Both the position numbers and the translations under genes were made by a program. From Thamnaconus septentrionalis (lineage: Eukaryota; Chordata; Actinopteri; Tetraodontiformes; Monacanthidae), in NCBI GenBank assembly GCA_009823395.1, contig CM020501.1, positions 13,556,861 to 13,620,860 of the forward strand: a stretch of 64,000 nt of DNA, given 5' to 3'. Positions 1 through 12,001 of this stretch are shown here, piece by piece. The first letter of the stretch is position 1. Each line of letters opens with the position of its first letter. Below the pieces are notes generated by a model. The model was not told the origin of the DNA and made no database searches. It saw nothing but the letters and a program-made list of their open reading frames with translations.

Positions 1-3000
1 CTGCTGCTCTCTGGCTCTTCTGGCTCTCTGTCAGTGCGTCTGAAGTTTCTGTCTTGGTGGCTGCAGAGTCCATCTGTATCTGCGGCTCTGCCTGCTCATC
101 CTCAGCGCTCTGAGCAGGCGTGTATTTCAGCCACTGCTGGTAGAAGCCTCGAAAACCATTGATGTGGACCAGGTAGTTGTTTCTGGATTTGTACTGATGC
201 CAATGGAAAAAGGGCAGAATGAAATGAAATGAAATGTGAGAAAACAATACATTCTGCAGTCTTTTAACTTTAAAAATGGATCTCATATGGACAACATGAG
301 AGGATAAAACAAAAGCCAAACTGTTCAGCAGTCCAGATAGACTTACCTGGTCATAGTTGGGAGGATACTGTGCGGCAAATTCCAGCTGTCGAATGATGAC
401 CTCGTTAGGCCACACCCCCGCGTTGCTCATGCTCTTCAGGATTGTCTTCAGGTAAATGTAGTCGAGTCGTCGAGCTGCTCGGCCAATCAGAGCTGAGAAC
501 ACCTGAACATTAGGTTTATGTCCTGCTGCCTGTGAACAGAAGACAAGGAAATGAATAAAAGCACCTCTTCTACTTGGCTGCAAATGGGTACACCTGATGT
601 TACTTTGTCTCAGTCAGAAGAGACTCAGTCCTGTTATTGAACTTGCTACCCATTCCCAAGTTAATGTTTTCAAAAATGTACATAAAAGGAGCAGAGTTAA
701 AGTAGTTCTCTGCCATTTTGTAACACAAACTGTTTATTCTAACTTTGATTTCATGATGTGTGTTTGGTTTTTTGGTTTTTAATCACCTCCATGTCTTTGA
801 GAAGCTGTAGGCCGTCTTTCCGTTGTTCACAGCCCAGCGCCAAGCATCCAAAAGTCTGCACATTTACACCAACATTGCGCTGTTGCATCACGCTCAGCAC
901 AGCCTGGAAAAAGACGTACATTAAAAACAGGCACAAGCACAAATATATTTCCATATTATAAATAAAGAAATACAATTGTGTTTGTACCTTTGCCCCTTCC
1001 ATGTCACCAGCTTTGGCAGCTGTGCGGATTGCTGAGTTAAAGAAGGCCACATCCAGCTTTACTTGATGCTTCTTGGCGACCCGGAGAAGCAGCTGCAGAG
1101 ACGAGTATCCCGACGTCATGGTGTCGGCCAGCAGGGTCAGAGTCCTGAGATCAGGACTCAGTCCGCCCGCCTCCATTTTCTCCAGGAGACCTTGGGCTCC
1201 TCCAATCAGTGCCAGTCTGTCTGCCGCTTTCTCTGCGGGACCCAGGGAGATGACATCACTTCTCTTCCCCACAAAGAGGTCCAGCAGGTTGGGGGGAGCT
1301 GTGGAATCAGCGGCTGAGGCAACAGGCAGTGAGACGGTTTGCCTCACTGGTATCAAATGGGTGGAGTCTCCTCCTGTGGACTGGTCCTCAGTGTCTCGGC
1401 TGTCTTGCTGACTGCTGCTGACTGGATCGGGTTGGATAAACAATTGCCTCTCCAGGAAGTCAATGTCTACAACGTCCGTACACGCGTCAGACTTTGACGC
1501 ACGTTCTCCTCTGCACTTTGTGTTAGGCATCAGTAGCAGGCTGGTGGCCAGGGAGGGGTCACCAATCCCACAATCCCTTGCAGTTCGCAAAAGAAGGTTG
1601 TAATTTCTGGAGTCAGGATGGATGCCTGACCGCAACATCTGCCGCCAAACCTGAACAAAAACGCGACAAAAAAATGTGTTCATTGATGCTCAGTGAAATT
1701 ACTTGTTTGCTGTACTGTACAAAGAGTTGCGATATTGTTTTGAATGTACATAAAGCAGTTAAGCAGTTGAAACTGTACAACTACATCATACAAGTATTTT
1801 ATTTGATAGACTCTTCAAACTTGCATGCTGGTACACTGTGGAACTTTTTGCTGCTACAACTGTTAGTCAGTTACTTCTAAAATTATGCAGCACCCCCCTT
1901 GGTCCAGGGTGGTAGCTTACCTGTAAGGCCAGCCTGAAACCTGATGCTTTGTCCTTCCAACATCCCATCAGCAGGTAGTGAAATGTCTCCTGGGTTAAAC
2001 GGTGGCCTTTCTCCAGCATCTCCTGCAAACAAGCGCACAGCGATGAGGACAGGACAAGCTACCAGGGAGAGAATACACACAAGGAGGAGTCGGTTCAGCT
2101 CTTACTCGGAGTGTGTGAATTGTGGCTTGGAGGTGGTTGGTGACGGCGTGCGTCTTCAGAAGGGCGTGGTATGTGATGATGCTGAGTTGATAGTTTTTGC
2201 GACGGAGCTCTTGCTCCAGCTTCAGCGCTTGCTGGAGGCCGGCTTCTCTGAATGGCGTCTCGGCGCAGGCGTTGAACAGGGCAGTGTAGGTGGCGTCCGT
2301 GGCATCCAGACCTCGCTTCTTCATCTGAAAGCCATAAGTACACATACAGATTGTTCAGTTTGGTTTTGGATGATCAAAATGAATATATAGTATAAAATTA
2401 TTCCATTCTAAAATGTGCTATGTGATAGAGTGAAATGCTCATACATCATTGTAGAGTCTAAAGGCCTGCTTGAGCTGTCCTGCTCGCCCGCAGCCCCCTA
2501 TGAGGATGGTGTAGTTGAACTCCTCGGGCTGCAGCCTCTCCCCCTGCAGCATGTCTCTGCTGAACACGTCCAAAGCCTCCTGCAGCTGTCGAGAGGACCA
2601 AAACCAAAAGTTAGCCCACAGAAATGCGGCTTAAAACCAATCGAGCCACCTCTGGTCCGCTCACCTTGTTCTGTTTGATGAGCTTCTTGCACTGTAAGAA
2701 ATACCAGTATGGCGTGTTTCTCCTCACGGGCTTCCTACGAGGTTTCTCCGCGTCTTCCTCGTCCCATTCTTGGTGACGGAAGTCCTCAGTGTGTGAGGTG
2801 CTCTTTCTGAACGACCTTTTGGAGGCCATGTCCGAGGACAGGGTGCCGAAGACTTCGTGCTCCTGCGAGTCGCCGTCAGCCGGGGCGGGGAGGGGGCTGC
2901 GAGGGTCGGCTGACAGGCACACAGGTCTGGCCGAGGGTCTGCCTTGTACATACCATGGTGGAGGATAGAGAAGCCTAGATGACCGAAGCCCTGATAAATC

Positions 3001-3126
3001 CCGCAGCTCGGTTGGATTCAAACTCCTCGTTGAGCTCTTGACAGTTGACAACAGCGACAACCTCGCAAAAGGTACAGAGACTCTGCTTCCGTTTCGCACC
3101 CACAAGCAGGCAACCGTCGTTAGCAT
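1..3126 (-). CDS. ptcd1: PTCD1, mitochondrial pentatricopeptide-repeat protein (3' end outside window)
   Basis: Eight coding exons read on the minus strand: 3126-2665, 2585-2445, 2324-2106, 2022-1921, 1650-988, 903-787, 529-347 and 193 to the window edge. All have GT-AG borders and all internal exons are multiples of three, so every intron is phase 0. About 693 residues are visible with no stop, close to the roughly 700 residues of vertebrate PTCD1. The family is identified by the block [18 protein letters not shown] at the end of exon 1 and by PPR-type helical pairs in exons 2-4 (for example [20 protein letters not shown]). The N-terminus is basic and Ser/Arg-rich, as expected for mitochondrial import. 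In mammals PTCD1 acts in the mitochondrial matrix on leucine tRNAs and 16S rRNA maturation; that role is family knowledge. The first ATG of exon 1 was chosen because upstream sequence is non-coding and CpG-rich. Confidence 0.93.
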
Positions 3127-3760
3127 TTTTCTGCTGTCTAAGCTAGCTAACCAGTGTGTTGTGTTTTAGAAGATAGTTAACTGTTGTTCATTATCATTGC
3201 TAATGATAACATTATTATTAACCAGTTTAGCAAAACTTTACTGTAAATGTAGCGCCTCTCCCGACCCCTGGCGTGTTGTGTACGCCGCCATGTGTCAAAT
3301 ACAAGAAGAAGACCAGAGCAGTAGAGCGATGATTTCATATTTAGTACCTTTATTAGCTGGTAAAATGTTCACAACAAAATTCACCCGTTTTTCTTTTTAA
3401 AGATTGTGACTGGGTAATAACTGTAATTAACTCAGTGTTAATTTTATCCAGAATGTCACGTGAAATCCAATCGACTAAATCGTTAATGTATTAGAAGGTC
3501 TGTGCGGCGGATTGAAGACGTCCCCCGACGCCAAGAGTTGCCAAGCAGAAATGTTCCGCTTTGAAATGATTTTCGAAAAAAAATCAAAATCATTCAAAGA
3601 CTGTGAAAAAAGTTTCTACCTGGGTAAAATATAGCTTCAGACCTTCAAACATTAATCAGAAATGTCAAGCAGAAAATTGATATGATATAATTCACAATGT
3701 AAATAAATAACCCAAGTAAAATTAACCACAAAATGTTTTTGTTTTGTTTTTAAATTGCGC

Positions 3761-3842
<82 letters not shown>

Positions 3843-4383
3843 CAGGGTTTACTGTTTGGGGATATACAGATAATGATTCTGAATTTCCTTTGACCTAAAT
3901 CTAATCAGTGGGGTTAAGTCTTGCACCATCCAAAATATGTTTCTTATAGAAATAATAAATGTACCCCTTTGTCACAGTATAAAATATAATCTTACTGTGC
4001 TGTATCTTCCAACCATAAAATAATTCACATCACCAATCACATTGCAGATATTTTATAACTTCTTAAATGTCACATAATCACTTTGTTGTGTCTGCTGCTG
4101 TTATTTAACAGAATGTCAGTATGAAATGGATGAAACCAACCATGTAGTCAAATTGAAAACAACATGGGCTTCATTAAGAGACATGTGGGTACCATGCCTC
4201 TGAAAAACCGCACCCTATATTTATATAGTTGGCACTTTTATTTGAGATGGCAGAAATGTACGCACATAAATGCTTTGGGGCTCAGGAGCAACAATTGAGG
4301 CAACAGTGTTACCAAATGTAAAATCCAAACAACACACTTAGACAAACAGTTATGGTCCATCAGTCAATGTTTTGTTTGTAAAC
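3127..4383. other. Intergenic region PTCD1-FBXL18 (PTCD1 promoter side)
   Basis: Upstream of PTCD1 there is a GCCGCCATGT block (3281-3290) that reads ACATGGCGGC on the PTCD1 strand, resembling a YY1 site. Such sites are common at housekeeping and mitochondrial gene promoters. No TATA box is evident. Beyond the microsatellite at 3763-3841 the rest is AT-rich, with no open reading frame that resembles a protein. Confidence 0.5.
3763..3841. repeat. (GT)n microsatellite, about 79 bp
   Basis: An uninterrupted GT dinucleotide run follows a short GCGCGC lead-in. It is intergenic between PTCD1 and FBXL18. Confidence 0.98.
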
Positions 4384-4389
4384 TTTATT
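4384..4389 (-). terminator. Polyadenylation signal of FBXL18
   Basis: AATAAA on the minus strand lies 65 bp past the FBXL18 stop codon. It is the only canonical signal immediately downstream of that gene. Confidence 0.7.
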
Positions 4390-4453
4390 TCTCACAGAAG
4401 ATAGCACCAACCAGCTGTTGAGCAGCATTCACATCAAAAGCTCCCTGGTGAAG

Positions 4454-7401
4454 TCACAAGGGTGACAAGTGTGGAGGCTGAGCCACGTGACTCTGAAACA
4501 GAGTTATGCGATCCAGCAACGTTAGTGGGATGCCTCTGATGACGGGGGGCAGGTCTTCATGCTGCAGCGGATAGATGACCACGCTCAAGGCGGGACGATC
4601 CTCTGAAAATCTGTCAGGTGGAGGGAGCATAACACGGTGTCAGCCATTAACATTTGATACAAATTTCCCCACTTGCAAACACTCACCTGTCTAGCAGAGC
4701 TCTTTCCAATGTGCGACAGGCCACCAAAGTGTTGTCCATGAACATGTGGCACATGATGACATGGGGACATCGCTCCATAAAGGTTTCTGCGGCCGAGGGG
4801 TCAAAGGTGCCTCTCCGGGAGATGAGGCAGAGACGTTGTAGACGAGTGCAGCATGACAAAGCTTCAAAGAATGACGCGTTTGCGTTGAGGAAGGGCTGCT
4901 CTAATCTAGACACAGGAAACAAATTATACATTTTTTTCAATCACGTGCAGAACATTTTTGACAGTTGCTGATGCGGACGTGTCTAACCTGAGTTCCTCTA
5001 GCTGTGTGCACAGTTTCAAAGCGTCTCTCAGAGCTGGGGCATAGTTCATGATCGACAGTGGTCCGAGGTTGGCGAGCGACAACACCCGCAGGTCTGTGCA
5101 AAGCTTGGCCAGCTGCACCAGCCCAGTTCCGGTGCGGACTCCGGGAAGTCCAGCCAGAGTTACACGCCGCAACCGAGAAAGACCCCCGAGCGCTGCCAGG
5201 TGCGTATCGTTGACCGTTTGCGCCCACGCGCACATGCCGCGCGGCTCCCCGCGACCTCGGCTGCAGGGCTCCAGCCGAGGCAGCGCAGAGACAAAACCGG
5301 GACCGATGAGCTCCAGAGTCTCTAGAAGAGGGCAGCTGGCCGAAAGCTGAGCGAGTGCCGACGTGCTATCACTCAACAGTGAAGAGTCTGAGTCAGGCCT
5401 GTAGTACTGGAGACCAACACGTGCGGACTTTGTGAATCCCACGAACGACGAAGAAGACTTTTGGTTTGCGGAGATCTGAGCCTGTTGGTTTATGCCATCT
5501 GGCAGGGCGCAGGCGGGCAGAGTGAGGGACCGCAAGTGTCTAAATTTGGCCAAGCTGGCGCACAAGTGGGCCTGTCCGTCTTGCCCAGGTGAGTTTTTGT
5601 GGTGGTAGTGTGTGTGCATCAGGTTCAGCCTTTCGATACTGGGACAGCACAGTGCCAGCCGACCAACCGTCCAAGGATCCAGATGATCCTCCACGCTCCT
5701 GGACTCGGCGTAAAGAACCTGGTTGATCCCGCTTAGGTTCAAACTGATGAGGCGCGTCGGATCTGTGACCCCTCCCTCCAGCAGTGACTGGAACACCTGC
5801 GGCCACAGCGCCGGGCAGCGGCTGAAGCTGAGGTGCCACGGACTGTTTCCCTCCAGGGCCTTCTTCAGAGACGGAGAGTCCAGCCAGGTCCTCGGCAGCT
5901 GCAGAGCCTCCAGGTCGCCCCGCTGACTCAGGCTCTGTGCCAGCGACGGAGCGGCGGGCCAGCGGGCGGGACTCGGGCCGGGGATGGACACGAGGAAAAC
6001 TCTGAGATTCCTGGGAACGCTGATGCTGAACACTGCCAGGTAGAGCAGGAGCAGGGTCTGGTTCACCTGTAGCACAAAAAAAGCAGTGGATGAAATCACT
6101 GCAGATTAAAAAAGAGCGGCAGTTTGTGCGCAAAGAAACACTCACCTCCCCTGGAGCCAGCCGGGCAGTAAACTCCTCCAGCTGCTGGTAATGCGGCACG
6201 CTGCTCTGACCCACCATTAACTGGCAGCTGACGCCCACGCCCTCCCTGGTCACGTCTGAGACGTCAAACTGCAGCATCAGCCTGAAGTCACGCAGACAAA
6301 CATCAGATAAACCTAATGCACAGATGCATTACTCTTCGATTAAAATCCACGGGTTCTTACTTGCGGAGTTGGGCACAACACGGCACCACGCCGTAGCTTG
6401 GCGTCAGCAGGGTCTGCCTCAGCTCCGACAGGCGGCTCAGGGAGTCCACCGCATCTGAAGTGAGCGCCGGCAGACTGAAGTCTCCCCTCACGTCGAAAGC
6501 CAGCGACCTGAGCTGGGGGAGGGAGGAGAGGATGCGGGAGAGGCGGGGCGGAGAGAGGCGGCAGCCCGTGACGTCGAGGTGCGTCACCCCTCGGCAGCCG
6601 GAGAGGAGCTCCACCGTGGCGGAAGTGAGCCAGTAGCAACCGTTGAGGCTGAGAGACTGCACGTGTTTGGCCAGGTGCTTCAAAACGTTCCGTATGACCA
6701 AATTGTTTGCCTGGAGGGACAGGAGAGGGGAAAAAAAAGACTCAGCATGTGATTTATCATGCACAAGATGGGTCTACATGATGATAAAAGGTCATTACCA
6801 TGTAGTCCTCAGACAGGCTGACATTTGTGAGGAGGCTCTTGTCATGGCACAGCGTGCGGAACTTGTCGGAGACCTGCGCCACATTCATCAGCAGGTCAGA
6901 CAGCGGAAGGTGGCGGAGGATGCACAGCAGGATCTCGTCGGACAAATCCGACATCCCCACCGATGTGGAAGACATTGCGTTCCTGTCGCAGACAGCCTGA
7001 GACGGATAGATATCACAGACATCACAAAGATGTGCTTTTAAAAAGTACCAACCGTATTGTGCAAAATTAATCTAACATTAACATGCGTCTCTAGGCTGTC
7101 AAAGAATAACCCATTTGCTTTGTAAACTATTCATTAACTTTTCCTTTGATGCTTCTCCTGTTTGGACAGTGAATTCTAAATCTATTAGCAGGAGGTAAAT
7201 CTGTGTCTCGGTTCCCGTGTTGACACGCCTTGTGTACAATCTTTCGCAAGATGTAGTGGCTTTAAAGAGCCTTTTTGAAAACCCAACTTGGTCTCGTTAG
7301 CTGCGGCAGGGCTCCCTCGGTCTGCTGCTCAGCGTCAGTCTTACAAAGCTAACAAACTGATGTGTCCGGATTTCGTTACTCACCTGTAAGTGTCCTTCCA
7401 T
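4454..7401 (-). CDS. fbxl18: FBXL18, F-box and leucine-rich-repeat protein 18
   Basis: Minus-strand exons: 7401-7384 (six codons, optional start), 6996-6799, 6710-6361, 6281-6146, 6066-4988, 4905-4687 and 4610-4454 (TGA). With the first micro-exon the product is 718 residues; without it translation can begin at 6975 inside exon 2. The F-box is near the N-terminus (LSDEILLCILRHLPLSDLL). LRR-type repeats follow, such as LSLNGCYWLTSATVELLSGC and HLRSLTLPACALP. The segments LTPSYGVVPCC, QLMVGQSSVPHYQQL and RLCLISRRGTFDP are close to what I recall of vertebrate FBXL18. The family recruits substrates to SKP1-CUL1-F-box ubiquitin ligases; the specific target cannot be read from sequence. FBXL18 lies near ACTB in human, which matches the actin gene here and supports orthology. 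Phases close exactly through to the stop. Confidence 0.93.
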
Positions 7402-7780
7402 GTCCACGTCGCTCCACCTTTTTATAGCCAACTTAGATCAGCGTGATTTCATATTTCCGTTTAATTAGCAGTTCTTGGCTCAATCCGAACCGGCATCTCG
7501 CTGTACACCCCAGCCGGGTTGAACAACCAACCGCGGACAACTCGGATTGCATTTGCTGCTGCACGATGGCGGAGGCAGATCAGCGACGGACCTACTTCCT
7601 GACCGGCTCGACGCTTGACCAACTATCGAAAACACGTTTATTGCTAAAGCCATTGATTATTTTTTGAAGTTCACCACATGAAACGAAAGCATAATTATAG
7701 AGGTATTCTAAAGAGTTTATTATATAAACAACAGTTAATGTGGATGGGGATATTAATCGGTCCTGTCCTTTTATAAATAT
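7402..7780. promoter_or_regulatory. FBXL18 upstream region with TATA-like box
   Basis: Reading towards FBXL18 (minus), CTATAAAAAGG lies at about 7419-7429, only some 20 bp before the ATG at 7401. A CGATGGCGGAGG block (YY1-like) lies at 7563-7574. A TATA box this close would put initiation on or inside the micro-exon, so the downstream ATG at 6975 may be the working start for that transcript. The remaining sequence to the retrotransposon has no supported gene. Confidence 0.45.
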
Positions 7781-8100
7781 TGTAGCGTCCCCTCCCGACA
7801 CAGGCTCAGAGACGTTAATCAGCTTCGTGAGTTTATTTTGTGCACTCGAACACAGGCTTCTGTAGGCCGAAAACCAACGCCAAAAGAAGAACAACAAAAA
7901 CGGAAACACGCTTCTCTCACTCTTTTAACACTTCCGGCCAGTTCCCCGCCGACATCCCCCCCTAACCAATCACCGAGTGCTGCATTCACGGAGCAATGGT
8001 TATCAGACAACTTATAACAGATATAGAACAAAAACGGTGAAAACACAATTTAACTGAGAATAAAAACATAAACACAACAATAATTCACCGTACCGTTACA
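7781..8100 (-). repeat. LTR of the Gypsy element (3' LTR relative to transcription)
   Basis: A 320-bp terminal repeat, identical by eye to 12953-13272. On the element's strand it begins TGTAACGG and ends GCTACA. It is followed internally by the polypurine tract. Confidence 0.97.
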
Positions 8101-8103
8101 CAA

Positions 8104-8114
8104 CCCCCCCTTTT
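8104..8114 (-). other. Polypurine tract
   Basis: On the minus strand AAAAGGGGGGG lies three bases from the 3' LTR. This is the expected position and composition for a plus-strand DNA synthesis primer in LTR retroelements. Confidence 0.85.
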
Positions 8115-8199
8115 CAAAGTCCCTCGCCCCCGAGGGAGCAAACAAAATCTTGCAGATGAAAAGGGGTCTTGCGGGTTCTTTTTGGCCGCGAAGTCCCTT

Positions 8200-9444
8200 G
8201 GAAAAGTGCAGACTCAGAGCCCGCAGGACCCACCCGGAGAAACTATCTGGGCGTCGGAGCATCCGTGGGAGGCAGGAGAGGAAACAGAGGCAGTGTCTGT
8301 CGTATCCCGTAGTTCGGGCTGGGCCCTGGGCGGCAGAAACCCTGTACGGTGCCAACCTGTCCCGATGCAAGGCAACCTTACGTCCCTTTGGTGGAAGCCG
8401 GACCCTGTACACGACCTCACCCGAGTCTCTCAATCACCTCACAGGGGCCCACCCATGCACTGTCCAGCTTTGGACACCTGCCTTTCTTCCTCTGGGGGTT
8501 GTGGACCCAGACCAGATCTCCTGCCTCAAATTGTCTCCCTCGGGCCCTCACATCATAATTCCTCTTCTGCCTCGCCCCGGCAATCCGCAGATTGGCTCTG
8601 GCGAACTCGTGTGCGGACTCGAGGCGATCCTGAAGCCTCCTGGCATACTCCGGACCAGGGGGGTCCAGTGGGGCATCCGGCGGTTTGCCCACCATCATCT
8701 CCGCAGGGGTTCTGATCTCCCTACCCAGCATGAGAAGGGCTGGAGAGCAGGCGGTAGAGTCCTGCGCAGCTGACCGGTAGGCCATCAACACAAGGGGCAC
8801 GTGGGTATCCCAGTCCCGCTGGTGTTTGGCTGTCACTATGGCCAGCTGTTGGGCTAGCGTTCGGTTAAACCGTTCAACCAGCCCGTCGCTCTGGGGGTGA
8901 AGAGGAGTGGTTCGGGTCTTGTGGGAGCCCATTTTTTCGCACATGACTGCAAAAACACGGGATTCGAAGTTCCTTCCCTGGTCAGTGTGAATGACCTCCG
9001 GTGTCCCAAACCTACTAAACATCCCCTCAAGCAAGGCATCCACAATGGTACTGGCTTCTTGGTCGGGCAGGCAATACGCCTCCCACCACCGTGAAGTAGT
9101 CCATGGCCGTAAGGATGTGCGGTTACCCCTCTCCGAGAGGAAATGGTCAGGGCGTCAATCCCCACTCTTTCCATCAGGCGCCCACTGGGAACTGCTGTAG
9201 CTGGGCACGTGACCTGTCTGTTGCGCCCTTGCGTGCTGTGCACTCGTCGCATAGCGGCGGCGAAATCCACCACATCTCGTCTTTGTTGACCCCAGTAAAA
9301 ACCCTGTCGGGAGGCGGCGGAGTGTTTTGCTAACACCAAAATGCCGGACCCTGGGGTCCCATGTACTGCTTGAAGTACAACTTCACATAAAACTCTTGGG
9401 ACCACCACCTGCCACCGGACTGACCCTGTGGCGGTTTCCTCCAC
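8200..9444 (-). pseudogene. Integrase region of the Gypsy element (frameshifted)
   Basis: The minus strand shows an integrase core spread over several frames. The first catalytic aspartate sits in VGIDALT, the second in HTDQGRNFES and the glutamate in SDGLVERFNRTL. A GPY/F-like C-terminal module follows (WVGPCEVIE). The core fragment with the second and third acidic residues is open at 9043-8417. The upstream zinc-binding part and the tail are in other frames. Family role: inserting the cDNA into host chromatin. This copy is interrupted. Confidence 0.88.
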
Positions 9445-9599
9445 CCTCTTTGCACGCCATCACACAGGCGTGGGTTCTCGAACATTGACCAGAGTCCCTT
9501 GGTGGCTCGGGAACACAAGCCAATCTCTTCATAGGGGCGGCGCTGTTCCAACACCCATGTCTGAACTGGCATAATGTCGCTGTCCTCGCCCTGCTTGTG

Positions 9600-10900
9600 T
9601 TCCCACTCCATGGCATCCACAGCCGCTAGCCCCTGGTCAGCCGACCTTGCATCTATGCCCACCACTGCACATCTTGCCTCTTGCTGGAGCAGCTCCTCCT
9701 CCTGCGCCTCCCTCTTCGCAGCAGTAGCGGCAAGAATCAGTAACACACGGCCCGGCGGGATAAGCGCGTCTGCGTTCCGTGCTGGACACCGGTCTGTGGA
9801 CCACCGTGAAGTCATATGCCTGCAGTTCCTCAATCCAGCGTGCCAGCTGGCCTCTGGCTCCCTGAAGGACATGAGCCACTGCAAGGCAGAGTGATCAGTC
9901 CTCACGGTGAAATGGAGACCCCAAGGTAGTACTTGAAGTGTCGAATGGCACTCACCACAGCAAGTAGCTCCCGTCTGGTGGCCGCAGTACCGGCGTTCTG
10001 CTTTGCTGAATGTCTTGCTGTGGTATGCCACCACTCTCTCCCCTCGGGCTGCAACTGGGACAGGACCGCCCCGAACCGACACTGCTGGCGTCGGTGTCAG
10101 GATGAATGGCAGGGGACGGGTCAGGCGGAGCCAGGATCGGGAGCCTCCACAAGGGCTCTCTGAAGTGGCGTGAGCGCTGCCTCACACTCGCTGGTCCACA
10201 CGAGCGCCTCCCCTTTTGCAGCAGACGGAAGAGTGGGGCAGCGATGCAGGAGAACCCCCTCACAAACCTCCTGTAGTAGGAGGACAGCCCCAGAAAACTC
10301 TTCAAGTCCTGTACAGACCTGGGGGTGGGCCAGTCTTTCACCGCCCGCACCTTATCGCTCATGGTGCCGACACCCCCACCCCCAAGCTGGTGTCCCAAGA
10401 ATGTGACCTCTCGCCTCATGAAGCAGCATTTCTGTGGGTGCAGTTTCAATCCAGCCCCATGACCCTCCCAACACACGCCGGAGGGACCCCAGGCCTGCCT
10501 CGAATGACTCGCCGTGGACCAGGATGTCATCCAGGTAGGCGACACACTCCTGGCGGGGAATGTCAGCCAGCACCATGTCCATTAATCTCTCAAAGCGTGG
10601 CAGGGCGTTGCAGAGGCCAAGCGGAAGGACCTAAACTGCCACAGGCCACCACTGGCAATGAAGGCGGTTTTGGGTCTGGCCTCAGGAGTGAGGGAACCTG
10701 CCAGTATCCGCTCCGCAGATCGAGGGGCGAGAACCACGCCGACCCTGCCACTGTGTCAAGGGTCTCGTCGATCTGAGGAATGGGGTAAGGGTCCTTCTTC
10801 GTAACCTCGTTCAAGGGTCTGAAGTCGCGCCAGAACCGCCAGCCTTCCTTGAACTTCTTGGGGACCATGACAGCGGCGGAGGCCCACGGGCTGGTGGGCG
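9600..10900 (-). pseudogene. Reverse transcriptase and RNase H region of the Gypsy element (frameshifted)
   Basis: Minus-strand fragments carry standard RT blocks: WRFWRDFRPLNEV and FSPLDLRSGYWQV (10868-10590), the active site CVAYLDDILVHG (10582-10352) and FLGLSSYYRRFVRGFS (within 10545-9952). The RNase H part contains VVAYHSKTFSKAERRY and FTVRTDHSALQWLMSF (10082-9330). Adjacent blocks lie in different frames, so single-base gains or losses separate them. The family function is copying element RNA to DNA. Confidence 0.9.
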
Positions 10901-11469
10901 GCTCGATGAGTCCTGCCGCTGCATTTCTTGTAAGGCCCTATCCGCTGCTGCCTGCTTAGCGAGAGGGAGGCGTCGGGGCCTCGTCCTCCTGGGTCGAGCG
11001 TCTCCTGTGTCGATGTCATGCTGGATAAGATCCGTTCGACCCACGTCGTTTTCTGACAGCGAAAAACAGTCCTTGAACTCCAACAGAAGCTGCCACAGGA
11101 GGCCCTGCTCCTGAGGATTCAGTCCATCGCAGTTCTCACCCCAAACCACCCTCACTGCTGCAATCCTCTCGCTGGCGTCAATCAGCAAAGAAGGTGTGCT
11201 TTCTGGACTTACATCCAAGTCGGGTGATGCAGCGGTAGGTATTGGCGCACCGAATAGGTCGGATGACTGGTCCGCCGGCAGCTCCTGGTGTGTACGTACT
11301 CCGTCAGTGGAAACAGCAGCAGACTCCACCAGCAGGGAATCAGACAATGGATTGCACACGGAGGTGTTGGCGACGAACACGGTAGCTAGCATCGCACTAT
11401 GGTGGGTTCTGGCGCAGTCAATTGGGACGGACGCCCGACATCTGGACAACATAGCCATCTGGAAAGGTA

Positions 11470-12001
11470 ATTGTCCCGCCCTCGTGTCGATGATACAGCC
11501 AAATGTCTTCAGGACGTCCAACCCCAGAATACAGTCCTCCAGGTCCGCCACCCACACGGTAGCAAGCCACTTCCTTCCCCAACCCCAGAGTCACCTTTGC
11601 TTCCCCAACATGGGCGCCCGCTCTCCTGTGACCGTCTTGAGCTTTACGGTGGTGGGAAAAACGTCCGTACCTGCCGCCACCATGTCTGGTTTTATCAGCG
11701 TTGCCGGCGAGCCTGTGTCCACCAGCGCGTGCACTGAACCCCCAACAGTCACTGGAATGTACCAGCAGTCATCTGTCCATGTCTGGCCCAGCGTGACAAC
11801 CCGCTCCAGACAATCTTCACCTTCCGAGCCAGTTGTACTGCCCCTTGCAAGTAGGGTGTACAACGCCTTTTCCCCGCCGGGTTGGGACACTGTCCCGGGG
11901 ATCCGCACCGTCCCATCTATCGGTCCCGCCCCTTTTCCCTGCTTTGTGGACAACTTGGGGCACTGTCGGATTAGATGGCGGGTTGTCCACATCCCCAGCA
12001 T
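11470..12001 (-). pseudogene. Aspartic protease region of the Gypsy element
   Basis: VHALVDTGSPATLI shows the DTG catalytic triad of a retropepsin. A second conserved block, DCILGLDVLKTFGC, appears just downstream at about 11540-11500 after a stop at about 11591, so the domain is split by small indels. Confidence 0.85.

Noticed and set aside
10216..10776. Long plus-strand frames across the retrotransposon (also 8150-8773 and 11196-12065)
   Set aside because: They are antisense shadows of gag-pol. The conserved RT, protease and integrase motifs are all on the minus strand.
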